From contig CM055109.1 in assembly GCA_029204225.1 (NCBI GenBank), positions 6,406,911 through 6,470,910 on the forward strand: DNA of 64,000 nucleotides, given 5' to 3'. This document shows, one piece after another, positions 32,890 to 43,855 of this stretch. The stretch comes from Diphasiastrum complanatum. Lineage: Eukaryota; Streptophyta; Lycopodiopsida; Lycopodiales; Lycopodiaceae. Below the pieces are notes generated by a model. That model saw nothing but the letters and a program-made list of their open reading frames with translations, ran no database searches and was not told the origin of the DNA. Each line of letters opens with the position of its first letter. The first letter of the stretch is position 1. Made by a program: the position numbers and the translations under genes.

Positions 32890-34028
32890 GTTAGCAATGA
32901 TGATTAGTGGTCGAAAAAGTCGGAAGAGTAGAAAAACTGGTGGAAAATGGAAAAAGATGTGGAAACAGTAGAAAACTGAGAATAGTGAGTGTTGGATGAC
33001 AATGATTGTAGTTCAGAGCACAGATCAGTGTTTAATATGAGCAGATGACAACTGGTAGGAAGTTTGGTTGAAAACAAAAAACTTGGTATTTTCAATGGAA
33101 ATTTCAGTAGAGCTTCGCTAGCAAAGGTGACAAATGACTCGAATTCAGCCCTTATATAGCAGAATTTAGAATGCGTGTTAGGTGAAATTCACTTTCCCTT
33201 GTTCAGTTCCACCCAAATTCTGGTAGGCACCTTCTTCACAAAATTCTAAGACCTCAAGGAAGTTTGCGAGAGTTCAGAAGGTGATTTGACTGCCATGCGA
33301 AGGTTCTGCGAGGGTTCAGGCTGCCTGCGAGGGTTCAACTCTCGCAGGAAGTGATCTCTCGCACAACTTATTTCTGTGATTATATTTTCAAGATCAGACC
33401 ATGTAAGAAGGCTAATTTCACTGTTCTGATTTCATTTAGACACCTTGCAAGAGTTGGTAAGTTGATCTTGATGCTCTGCGAGGGTTCTGAAAATTTTGCT
33501 TCTGGGAACTCTCGCATACACTACAAAATGATGGTTCCTCCATCAGGAACTCTTGCAGAGATTTTCATTGATGCATCTAGGTCAGATTTGGTGACTGTCC
33601 AATTTTCAAGAGCTATCTCCCAGGGGATCTCAAAAAATCATGAAAAAAGTGCTCCTTCAGAGTGTCTTTTGACGAGATCTCGAGATTTTCTGATTTTTAA
33701 CTTTTGTAAACTAGTAATCAGCTTCATTCAGGCTTGATCTGACTGTTGGTAGTGCTCTAGAAGTTTTGATGAACTCTTGGTAGTAGATCTCTCATTCAAT
33801 CTGATGATCTGCTTTCTTTTTTACCCTATCAGGATCTGGATCCTCCTTGGATTCTGATGGATTTCCCCGATCTTGATGGATTTAGCTTGATTTGCCTTGA
33901 TCTCCTTAGATCTAGTGGTGATGGCTGAGCAAATTAGCTTTTTGTAAAGTGCCACCCCCAATCTGGATCTGTCTTACTATGGTGGTCAGTACTTGTGCAA
34001 CCGGCTACCGTTGATGGGTGTGTCGAAG
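32890..34028 (-). other. Gypsy-2 spacer between pol and ORF3, with short inverted motifs and GATC-rich repeats
   Basis: No gene supported. At 33240-33560 the motif TGCGAGGGTTC and its complement GAACTCTCGCA recur about ten times; CCTGCGAG (33324-33331) and CTCGCAGG (33341-33348) form an inverted repeat with a 9-base gap. At 33800-33930 degenerate units of the type GGATC, GATCTTGAT and TTAGATCT repeat. Gypsy-3 has an equivalent spacer at 52815-53880. Confidence 0.65.
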
Positions 34029-37000
34029 GGCGTCCCATCAAGCTATTCTAAGTTCACAGCCCCATGGTTAAGAGTTTCCTTGATCCTATAAGGACCTTCG
34101 CCCGTGAATTTTAACTTCCCCTTGATCGCCTTGGTTTTATACATCAGGACCAGATCTCCTGAACAAATATCCTTCTTTTGTAATCTGCGATCATGCCAAG
34201 CTTTGCGTCTTTTAGCTGCCACTGCATGCACAACTAGCAAGCGTGTTTCACAGAGTTTATGCAGAGCTTCGTGGCGTAGCTGTAGAGATTGGGACTCATT
34301 AAGATGTTGTGCGGTGGCAAGTTTTAATGAAGGAACTAAAAACTCTACTGGCATCACAGCATCCTGACCATATCCCAATTGGAAGGGTGTTGTGCTCCCT
34401 TTATATGCTATCCTGAATGCCCACAGTGCAGCATGCAACTTGTGTTCCCAATATGATCTGCTAGCTTCAACTGTTTTCGTGAGCACGCTACACAGGATCT
34501 TATTGGATGATTCTGCTTGCCCATTACCACAAGGATAATAAGGCGTACTAGTTCTGTGGATCACGAAGAATTCCTCCAACAGGACCTTGATGGTCTCGTT
34601 GATGAAATGGCTTCCCCGATCACTGACTAGTTCCACCGGGCACCCTAAGCGCATAATGATATTTTTATAAAGGAACTTGGCAATGGTCCTAGCATCAGCT
34701 ACTCTTATTGCCTTGGCTTCGACCCATTTTGTGAGGTAGTCTGTGGCTACGATTATGTATCGAGCCTGGGAACTCCTTGCTGTAGGTGAATTGGACCAAT
34801 ATAATCCAATACCCATTTTTCGAATGGTGTTTGGGCTAAGACTGGGTGCAATAGATCATAGTTCAATCTCGTTGGTCTCCTTGCCCTTTGGCACACATCG
34901 CACCTTTTCAAGTATTCCTCCGTGTCTTTATGAATCGTTGCCTACCAACATCCTGATTGCAGGATCTTGCGAACTGTAATGTCGGATGCAAAATGACCTC
35001 CACCCATGCCTTTATGTGAAAGCGAAATGATCTGGGTGGTCTCATGAGGAAGAATACACCGTCGAAGAATTCCGTCTGGACCTCTTTGGTACAACTGGCC
35101 GACAATCAGCTGATAAGGTCTAGCCTTCAAGATCAATTTTCATTGTTCCGCCTTTGATAGTGATTTGGATGGTTGGCCCCGCATTAGATATTCAACAATG
35201 TCGGCAACCCATTCTAGTACTGTATCCACATAAAATAAGACAGCATCTGCCAGCTCATCGTCGGGTTGGGTTGCAATCTCCTTTTCCTTGATTCGTGACA
35301 CATGATCTGCCATGTAGTGTTGTTTTCCCTTCCAAACTACTATCCGAAAATCAAATTCCAATAACAAAAGGAGCCATTTGGTGATTCTCCCGGTGTTGCA
35401 AGTTTTATTAACGAGATATAGCAAGGGTTGATGGTCTGTGTAAAAAGCAAAATGTGTGGCCATCAAATAGTGTCAAAACTTCTTAACTGCATAGATCATT
35501 GTCGGTGCTTCCTACTTTGTGGTTGAATAATTCATTTCGGTATCACTGAGATATCGGCTTGCAAATCGGATTGGAAAATCCTTTTTGTGTTCACCTGGCT
35601 GGGTTAAGACTGCTCCAACTACATACTTTGATGCGTATGTATGCACATGGAACTCAATGGACCAATTGGGTGGTCGTAAGATTGGTGCTAAGACCAATGC
35701 ATCTTTAATCTTCTAGAAAGCCTTTAGAGCTTTCTCATTCCAATGTTGATTCGTTGTGAGCTTGTAAATTGGTCTGGCTAATTCCGCAAAATCAAGAATG
35801 AAGATCCTATAGTAGTTAGCATGACCCATGAAAATGTAGACCTTGCGGATCGTCCCGGTGGTGGAAGATCAACAATGATCCTGATCTTTGATAGATCTGT
35901 GGCGATCCCGTGTCTTGATACTATATGGCCGAGTATCAAGCCATGTGTCACCCAGAATTGACATTTTTCTAGATTCAGGGAGATCTGGTATTCACAGCAT
36001 TTTTGTAACACCTTCTCCAAATTGGATAAGTGTTCTGAATCTGGTCCATGCACGCACAGATCGTCCAAGAAAATTTCCAGAAATTTTTGCAAATAATCTT
36101 TGAATGTCGTCTGCATGATCGCTGGAAAGTGCTTGGGGCATTGCGAAGTCCGAATGGGCATAAGTTTTTCATTCTGTGGTGAATGCTGTCTTGTGCTGGT
36201 CCTGGGGGGCTATTTTCACCTAGTTGCAGCAGCTGAAGCCGTCCAGAAAACTGTAGGCTTCGTCGCTAGCTACTCTATCGAGGACACTTTCCGTAAATGG
36301 TAAAGGAGAATGGTCTTTTTTGGTGACTACATTAAGCGCCTTCAGATTCACACAGATATGAATTTTGCCATTCTTTTGGGTACTATAACTATCGACGATA
36401 CCCATTTCGTGTGCTCGCTTTCATAAATAAAATCTGCATCCATAAGTTTCTTCAACTCTTGCTTGATCAGTTCTGTATAATTCGAGTTGCAGCGGTAGTA
36501 ACGGCTTATCTTGGGGACTGTTCCGTCCACCAAAGGTATGGTGTGTTGGACTACTGTTGGCAGAATGTCCTTTAGATCACTATAGCTCCAGGCAAAATAG
36601 TCTTTATATTCCACCAACAAGGATCGTAGTCTCTTGAATTGTGTGGGTGTTAATTGCTCTCCCACATGTACTATCCTTTCTTCTTCTCCTGGTTCCACAA
36701 GATTCATCAGTTGTGTTCGCGCAGGTCCCTCGAAGACTTGTTCCGCTGGTGCCTGACTTTGATCAAGTTCTCGTTGGGCTTGTGGCATCATGATTACCAC
36801 GTCGTTCAATGTATAATTCTTGAAAGTATCAGGCATCTCATGAACTGGAACTCGTTGAGATTCCTCTTTTAGCATATTGATCTTGGCCCGACTGGTCATT
36901 TTTTTATTTTTTGTCACCTGTGTAGAAGATGACGCTATATCTGAGTCCAACTTGATTGACTTCAACGAATCCAACACCTTCTTTTTGCCCTTTTTTGTCA

Positions 37001-38266
37001 TTTTGTTGGATTCATCCTTGTTGTCTTTCTTCGGGACTGCTGTGACATTCGCCTCATGGTTGCGAATATCAACGTCTACTCTAGCTATTGCCTCTTCGGG
37101 TAGGTCACTCCATCGGATCACCTGGTTGTAGCATTGCTTCAACTGATTTTTCTTATTCGCAGGTGCCTTGGCTGGTTCGATCATTGAGACTTTCGCCATA
37201 GCAGACCTTTGTGGTGGTTGATCTGGTACCTTCTTGGTTCCGTAACGATCTGGGTCCATGTGGTGTAGGACTTGTTCATCAGTCAGCTCAATCTCCTTAT
37301 TATAAGTTAGAGCATGTTGCCAAGGGACTAAATCATCGTCCACTGGGTTCTCAATCGGCTCTGCTGACAGCCATGCTACATTTATCATATTCACTCCAAA
37401 TGTGATTGGTGTGTCCAAAGTGTAACATTTGGGTGAAGATGTACTCGGTTCTGGATCTGATTCATATTGACATGTCTGGCAGTCAATAGTTGCTAATGCA
37501 TTCATCCATCTCATGACATCCGTCTCTGAATGATAGTGACTCCCTTGGCTGGCCTTGGGCGGTTAATCGTATGATCTGTCGTGGATGATCCGTCATTAGC
37601 TTTGGGTGCAATAGGTTTCAACGCCCATGTGGTTGGATCTACCTTTACAACCTGTTCTCTATTCTTGAAGGTGAGTTTCCCTGTACCCCAGTTGTGTACA
37701 ACTTGCACAGCTCTCAACCATGGTCTTCCCAGTAAAACACGGTATGCAAATGGAGATTCAGGTATATCCATGACCACAAAAGTAATACATACTGCATGCC
37801 TACTATCTTTACGGGAATATCAACAACTACATCTTTTGGTTTCACACAGGATTGATCTGCGAGGTTGATGGCGAATTTGGCTGGCTTCAAATCTTGTAAT
37901 TCCCATTTTTTTGTACAAAGTAGTGGAGATCAGATTGACACCCGATCCTCCATCTACCACTGCCGCCTCGTCCTCGTATCTCTTGTGTTTGATTGGCAAA
38001 GTGATGTTGTGTTCCTCGCTTTTCCATGCTGCTCCGATGTGGAGGACGTTACTTGTTTCATCATAGCCTGCACAATAGATGGGCTCAGGTGCTACGCAAT
38101 AGTTCTTCGAGTGGTAAACTAACGTGGCTTGACAACAAGAGTGTAAGCCTTTCAGTGCATGGTTCCTCAGGCTCCACCATGTGAAAAGGTGGTTCATGTT
38201 GGTGCAACCGATCATTCTGATCAATGCGTAGTGGTGAGCTCGTTTGTGGTTCCCGTTTGACACCAA
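34029..38266 (-). pseudogene. Gypsy-2 pol: protease, RT, RNase H, integrase (degenerate)
   Basis: Minus-strand order: protease VVDGGSGVNLIST (Asp codon at 37952-37954) and VLLGRPWL (about 37725); linker with ATIDCQTC; RT with EHTKWVSSIVIVPKR, LDGF and FLEIFLDDLCVHG (catalytic LDD kept, about 36065); WVTHGLILGHIV; RNase H HVHTYASKY, where Tyr (codon at 35635-35637) replaces the catalytic Asp seen in Gypsy-1 (HVHIDASKY); TDHQPLLYLVNK; integrase finger GHFASDITVRK; core with ATDYLTKWVEAK, VSDRGSHF and NGQAESSNK; and C-terminus KRRKAWHDRRLQ, DLVLMYKTKAIKGKLKF ending near 34043. It has many frameshifts (about 34830, 35140, 35500, 35800, 36170, 36400, 37515, 37830). No chromodomain seen. Confidence 0.9.
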
Positions 38267-40225
38267 CTGGAGGTTCTGTGGGATTGTTTCGTTTTTGCTC
38301 TTTTTTCTCCTCTTATGTTTTTTGTACCCAGTGTCTTATTTTATGGTACTGGATTCTCTCTTCCCTCACATTTGGATATGGTGCTAAAGTCGAGGGTTGG
38401 TCGTCAGTGACCGATGGTGGTGGTGAGGGAGCCACTTCCTTCTTCTTCTGTGCTCGCGTAATAGCTAACACAGGAGTGTGGTCGTGTCGACCTTTCGAAG
38501 GCATCCCCGCTGGAACTGCTGATTGTTGAATGGCAATGAGGTTAAGAGGTGCACTGGTTCCAGGTTTAAATGGAAAATTCTTGAAATAGTGTCCATAATC
38601 GCAATTCTGACATGAGGTTGTATATTGTCCCTTGTAGGGACATTCTGCAATTCTGTGTCCCTCGCCGCATTCGTAGCAGCCGTAATTTCTTCCACCTTGG
38701 CATTGAGTTTGAGCTGCATAGACTGAAACATATTCATGTATGACAGGATCTATAAATGGTTCATTTGGTCCGTACCACTGCTGCTACTCAGGTTGAGATG
38801 GCATTTGCATTTCTTGTTCCGCTGCTGTCAGGTTTACATGGGCCACTTATTGATTGGCTGACCTTGGTGGAGCAGGTAAGGCCATGCATTGTGGTTGATT
38901 GGGTGCACCGTACCTTGGTGCCACGTTAGGTGCCCCTTGATGATAATAATAAGAAGTCTGATAAGGACTTCTCTTCTGTTGAACAACCCTGGGGTTAAAC
39001 AGGCAAAATGTTGTATCGTGCGATGTTGCATTGCACAGATGGCGGAATCTATGTGTCACTCTCAAATTTTGCTTTAGGACTGGACACTCGTTCGCTGTAT
39101 GGTTTTGCGTGCATACTGAACACCATACATTTTCTCGTCGAGGATACTGCAGTTGGTTTGGTTCCTGTTGATGTGGAGTTACTGCTACAGTTCCTTGTAA
39201 GGCCTTCAGTTTCTGGTCAAATTGTGCCGTAAGTTGCTCCATCTACTGTTTGTGTGATTTTGTCATTTGCTCCAACAACAGTTTTGTGGATAGAGCGGAT
39301 GTGTTTGATGATGATGATTCGATCGAGGGAGTAGGCGTGTGGGTGGAAGGATATTCGTCGTCAAATCCCTCATCCTCTTCTCTTATGGCATCTTCCATAG
39401 TTCCTTGCAGAGTAGTGTACTGCTCCCGTCGTCTCAGTTCTCTTCTGATGCTTCGTGGTAGTCCAGCTAGGAACCACATAATCACCGCATGATCAGGAGT
39501 CAGGGCTGCACTGCACTCGGATCGTAGATATTTGACCCATTCAATATAGTCCCGGACCCTTTCTCGTATTTCCATCTTGACTTTGCTTAGCAGGAGAAAT
39601 GGGTCTTCCAGGAACTTTTTTGGTTTAAAGCGCGTAATGGGAGCCGCTTTAACCACTTCCCAGGTGGATTTCTCTTCCTCTGACAGGTTGAAAAACCAAT
39701 CTTGAGCCACTACAAGCAAGGACATTAGAAATAGCATCAACTTCTCTACAAGTGTCCGTTCGCCATAGATTTCACAAGCTTGCTCGTAGATCTGGAGGAA
39801 TCGAATGGGATCTAATGATCCGTCGTATTTTGGTATCTCCATCCGTGGTACTCTCTGAACTACATGCAAGGGTGCGACAGGTACGGGTTGGCCCATTGGA
39901 TCCATTGGTGTTGGTTCCGATTATGCCTCTTGTTGCACAGCTGCTAATCTGGAAAGCTGTGGTGCCTGATTTGCTATCCTTTGTGCTATTGATTGTCTCG
40001 ATTTCAGATTCATCTGATGGTGGGTTCCAAAGTGATTGGATCTTGCTTATACAGTAGGATGCAGTCTGGATCTTCAAGGATCTGATCGATTTGATAGGCC
40101 GAAATGAATTTTAGGCCTTTTACGGTGGTTTTTCCTTGATAACGTTTTACTCCTTGCACTGATTGACCTGAGATTTTGACAATAGCTGGATCTGATGCAG
40201 ATCTTTCCACAGATATGGTCTGCAA
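38267..40225 (-). pseudogene. Gypsy-2 gag with three zinc-knuckle-like motifs
   Basis: Minus strand: N-terminal part from about 40225; a clear Retrotrans_gag-type core in one 220-codon frame (39905-39243: MEIPKYDGSLDPIRFL, WEVVKAAPITRF, VRDYIEWVKYLRSEC, MWFLAGLPRSIRREL). After a stop comes a 131-codon frame with CSVCTQNHTANEC (39084-39122), then CYECGEGHRIAEC (38640-38678) and CQNCDYGHYFKNF (about 38590-38628, last Cys replaced). The spacing is CX2CX3HX4C, one residue shorter than the usual CX2CX4HX4C, in all three. The end grades into a Pro/Ser-rich segment before protease. Several frameshifts break it. Confidence 0.88.
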
Positions 40226-40555
40226 GTGTTATCTTGTGTGAGGGTTGGCTGTGCGAGGGTTTTGTAGTTGTTTTTGCAGGTAAAAAACTTGATATCTTTC
40301 AGATCTCTGGGAAGTAACTCCTCCAAAATGCAGATTGGTGTGTTTTTTGAGTTTTTTGGATGATTGGTTTGGGTTTCAAGCCCTTAGAGGCTGTTCAGGG
40401 CCTCCTCTACCCTCTCACACCTCCTCCGCTAGCTTTGAACAGTCCAAACACAAAAAAATATAGAAAACTAACTCTAAATCCCAAAAATCTACCTAAACTA
40501 CTCTAAAAAACAAGAAAATAGCTAAAATGCAACTAAACTAGTTAGTGGAAACCTA
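40226..40555 (-). other. Gypsy-2 leader between PBS and gag
   Basis: About 330 bp, no gene. It contains further TGCGAGGGTT motifs at about 40246 like those downstream of pol. Confidence 0.6.
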
Positions 40556-40573
40556 TCCCCGGCAACGACGCCA
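40556..40573 (-). promoter_or_regulatory. Gypsy-2 primer-binding site, tRNA-Asp type
   Basis: The sense sequence TGGCGTCGTTGCCGGGGA differs by one base from TGGCGCCGTTGCCGGGGA, the site used by plant Athila/Tat-type gypsy elements. It sits one base from the LTR end (CCCCACA). Confidence 0.87.
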
Positions 40574-40574
40574 C

Positions 40575-41365
40575 TGTGGGGTCGAAGATCTCTCGTAGTA
40601 TAGCCCTTCCGCCTGTCAACAAAGGTTAGATCACTGGATAGGTGCCTAATTATGCATAGATGCTACTTTTAGTTAATCTCCTACTTTCTCCCTTAACTCT
40701 ACTCACCACTATACTACTCCTCTACACTAACATTCATCATAGTTTGGTTGAAGAGAAGGAATGGAGAAGAAGAGATTGAGAAGAGAAGAGAAAGAGAGAG
40801 AAAGAGAGTGAGGGTGGAGGTTAGCTCACATGCTCCTTATGCTTGCTAATGGAAAAACATTCACTATGGCAAACAATAAACATGGAAATAGAAAGCAATA
40901 GAAAACACAAGCAAGAGCAATAGCAAGTAGTGAATAGCAATTGAGGATGCTTCTCTTCCAAAAATGGTAGAGTTTCCTCCTTCTCATTAAGCATGGAAAT
41001 AGTGTACAAATGGTGTCTTTTTATAAAATGGGGAAGGCCCTTGCCCCTCAATCTTATTGGCTAATATTCACAATGATCATAACCATTCATCTTGGACCCA
41101 ACTTGATCCAAGGGTCCACAAAAAGTACATTAGAAATCACAAGATTCATGTGAGTCCCAATTTGGACCCAACTCTAAAAAGTGATCTCTAAGTCTAAAAA
41201 TGACATTGGGCCTCTAGTTTCATTTTAATTACAAGGCCCAAGTCAAGTTTATTTTATTTACAACTTCAATTGCGTGCTCATTGGGGCATGGGCTTATACA
41301 CGCAGGATGCCATGCCCTCATAACACATTTTATTGGAGGATTCTATTTATTTACACTTTGTTGTT
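40575..41365 (-). repeat. Gypsy-2 5' LTR
   Basis: On the + strand begins TGTGGGGTCGAAG beside the PBS. Positions 40772-41365 match the 3' LTR. No terminal repeat or TSD can be read at the right edge because the partner end is lost. Confidence 0.8.
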
Positions 41366-42380
41366 GTATGCATTGACTTCCAGGGAATAGTAAATTTACA
41401 TATATTCCTTTCATCTAGGGTCCCACATTTGCTTGAAAGAGCCTCACTAATATAGTGCTACCTGCAAAGAGGTCAAGAATGCATGTGGTGTAGGTAAGAT
41501 CTAAAGTAGTCTCTTCAGACTTTACTTCTCTGCTGCAGTGGAAAGAAATCAACCGATTCTATAGCACCTTCTATAGTATATGATTGATCATGGCTCCCAA
41601 AGTCCCCTTGCTTTCAAGTTTTTCCCAATAGCTTTTTCATGTGAATAAAATGTTGTCTTATAGGTTGTTGCACTCCTTCAAAAACAATAGGGGTTGAGAT
41701 GTCAAACGTGTTGTTTCGGGGAAACCGATGTGTTGAAAAGGGCTGATAATACAATAACGACAAGTCGAAGGTAGTAAACGACGTATCAAGTGCAGTAGAA
41801 TGAGCTTGCTTTCCTAATGCATGACTACGCCTATCAATATTGAACAAAACATAATGAAAAAAGTCACATTCAATCTTTTAGCAACTAACTTTGAAATCAT
41901 CAGAGCCAAAGTGATTACGTAACCAAACAATGAAGAATTGAATTATCAGACAAAAGCAATATGAGATTACAAAGGCTCTGACATAATACTGCATGCAATA
42001 AAAGATAGATTGATTGAGCATGTTTTTTTTTTGAAAAATCAGTTCTTGGTACTTTGATGCATCTGATTACTTTTTTTTTTTTTTTTATGACGACATTATA
42101 TCATCTACATTTGGATATCCCTACTGATTTGGCACCTATATAGAGAAGAGGAGGCAAATGAATTCAATTATCTACTGAGGAATGTTCTCATTATAGGGCA
42201 GAAGTGTTGGCTGAATCTGATGAATTCCCAAGATACTCGACCAGAGCAACCCAAGAGCACCTCTCACCTTAGACCGAGGAGGTCTCTAGGAGAACGAGAC
42301 GAAGAAAGATTGAGAGACGAGAAGTACTAGTTTTGAATGACAAGCAAGAAATGTGTAAGCCTCATGGTGTGAATGAATAT
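41366..42380. other. Unassigned segment
   Basis: About 1 kb with no recognised element. It holds one unexplained minus-strand frame (separate entry) and a poly-T run at 42071-42086. Near 42225-42330 on the + strand a short basic, Arg/Glu-rich frame (RPRRSLGERDEERLRDEKY) resembles the linker before RT in copia elements; weak. Confidence 0.45.
41614..41847 (-). pseudogene. Unidentified minus-strand frame, possibly part of a decayed gene or element
   Basis: Seventy-seven codons without a stop, and the same frame continues upstream past one stop (about 41880) with WLRNHFGSDDF and ECDFFHYVLFNIDRR. Composition (FDLSLLYYQPFSTHRFP, IRQHFIHMKKLLGK) looks protein-like rather than random, but I recognise no family. 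No start context or partner gene supports it. It could be an old retroelement piece. Confidence 0.3.
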
Positions 42381-42763
<383 letters not shown>

Positions 42764-42770
<7 letters not shown>

Positions 42771-43084
42771 AGGAAAGAAGAAGAGCAAGGACATTCATCA
42801 ATCTAGACCTCAATCTTGCACAACCACTTTCTACAACAATCTATTGTGACAATCAAAGCACAATAGCGCTATCTCTCAATCCAAGATTTCACTCTCAAAG
42901 CAAATACACAGAAATCAGGTATCACTACCTTAGAGAGAAAGTGCACAGTAAGGAAGTAGTATTGATTTTCTGCAGAACAAATCACATGGCAGTAGATTAC
43001 TTCACAAAGGCTCTATCAAAGGAGCAACATCTCAGGTTTAACTATATGTTAAATCTAAAGATCAAAGTTTTTCAGGATCCACAT
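42764..43084 (+). pseudogene. Copia fragment: RNase H C-terminus
   Basis: TTIYCDNQSTIALSLNPRFHSQ, TEIRYHYLREKVHSKEVV and VDYFTKALSKEQH are the last RNase H motifs of a copia polyprotein, followed by a stop. Everything upstream is missing; the 5' boundary falls in the CT-bearing repeat. Confidence 0.9.
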
Positions 43085-43094
43085 TAAGGGGGAG
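43085..43094 (+). promoter_or_regulatory. Copia fragment polypurine tract
   Basis: TAAGGGGGAG followed by TGTTAG, the start of an LTR. Confidence 0.8.
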
Positions 43095-43855
43095 TGTTAG
43101 ATTTCTTATGCTCAGCCTTAAACAAATTGTTCAAGTAATGAGCATCCTGAAAAACCGAAGGCCGACAACATATTTTTAGGCCTTTACATTTTTCCCTTTG
43201 AGATTTTCTATGCCTTAAAAATCATTTTTAAGACACCTTTGCCTTTTCCGCTCCTTAGCAAAAAATGCCACACACTGGCCAAGTGGCCAGAATACCTTAG
43301 AAATCATTTTAAGACACCTTCGTCTTTTTCGCTCCTTAGCGAAAAATGTGACACACTGGCCAAGTGGCCAGAATACCTTAGAAATCATTTTAAGGAACCT
43401 TCGCCTTTTTCGCTCCTTAGCAAAAAATGCGACACACTGGCCAAGTGGCCAGAATACCTTAGAAGTCATTCTAAGGCACCTTCATTTTTTTCGTCTATTT
43501 TGCTCCATAGCAAAAAATGTGACACACTAGCCAAGTGGCCAGAATACCTTAGAGAAATCATTTTTAAGGCACCTTCACCTTTTTCGTCTTTTTCGTTCCA
43601 CAGCGAAAACACACTGGCCAAGTGGCCAGAATAGCTTAGAAATCATTTTAAGGCACTTTCGTCTTTTTTCCATTTCTACTGACCGACTTCGCCAATGGAT
43701 GAGTAATCCTAAAACAGCTAGACAAACAAATATCCCAAAGGCAGTTGACGGTTACAAACTTTTGTACATATGCAAATACTGGCTTAAATAGCTTGTAAGA
43801 TATTTCATCTCACTAGGCCTCGAGTTCTCATAGTTGTCATTGTCCACGCAGCGAG
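43095..43855 (+). repeat. 3' LTR of the copia fragment, containing a minisatellite
   Basis: Starts TGTTAGATTTC after the polypurine tract; right end placed near 43855 (before Gypsy-4 ORF3 coding) and uncertain. It ends in a region with CTTAAATAGC (about 43783). No second LTR copy is in the window. Confidence 0.65.
43205..43680. repeat. Minisatellite, 82-91-bp unit, five copies plus a partial sixth
   Basis: Each unit contains CGCTCCTTAGC, AAAAATG(C/T)(G/C)ACACACTGG, the near-palindrome TGGCCAAGTGGCCA and ATACCTTAGAAATCATTTTAAG. Units differ by a few substitutions and by a CGTCTTTTT insertion in later copies. It explains the long frames seen here on both strands. Confidence 0.93.

Larger units (their letters stand above)
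23636..41365 (-). mobile_element. Gypsy-2: near-complete Ty3/gypsy element with post-pol ORF3, containing Copia-D
   Basis: In the sense (minus) direction: 5' LTR (40575-41365), PBS of tRNA-Asp type (40556-40573), gag, protease, RT, RNase H, integrase, a non-coding spacer, ORF3 (24206-32889, split by Copia-D) and a 3' LTR (23636-24225) that lacks its sense 3' end. The tRNA-Asp-type PBS plus the RT motif SFLDGF without a chromodomain suggest the Athila/Tat side of plant gypsy elements; this lineage call is inference. Many frameshifts make it non-functional. Confidence 0.88.

Noticed and set aside
43215-43634. Overlapping frames with repeated FWPLGQC or LAKWPEYL
   Set aside because: The minisatellite unit is read through in both strands; there is no start context or homology.
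43205-43680. CRISPR-like array
   Set aside because: Units are contiguous without unique spacers, the sequence is eukaryotic, and the array lies inside an LTR.
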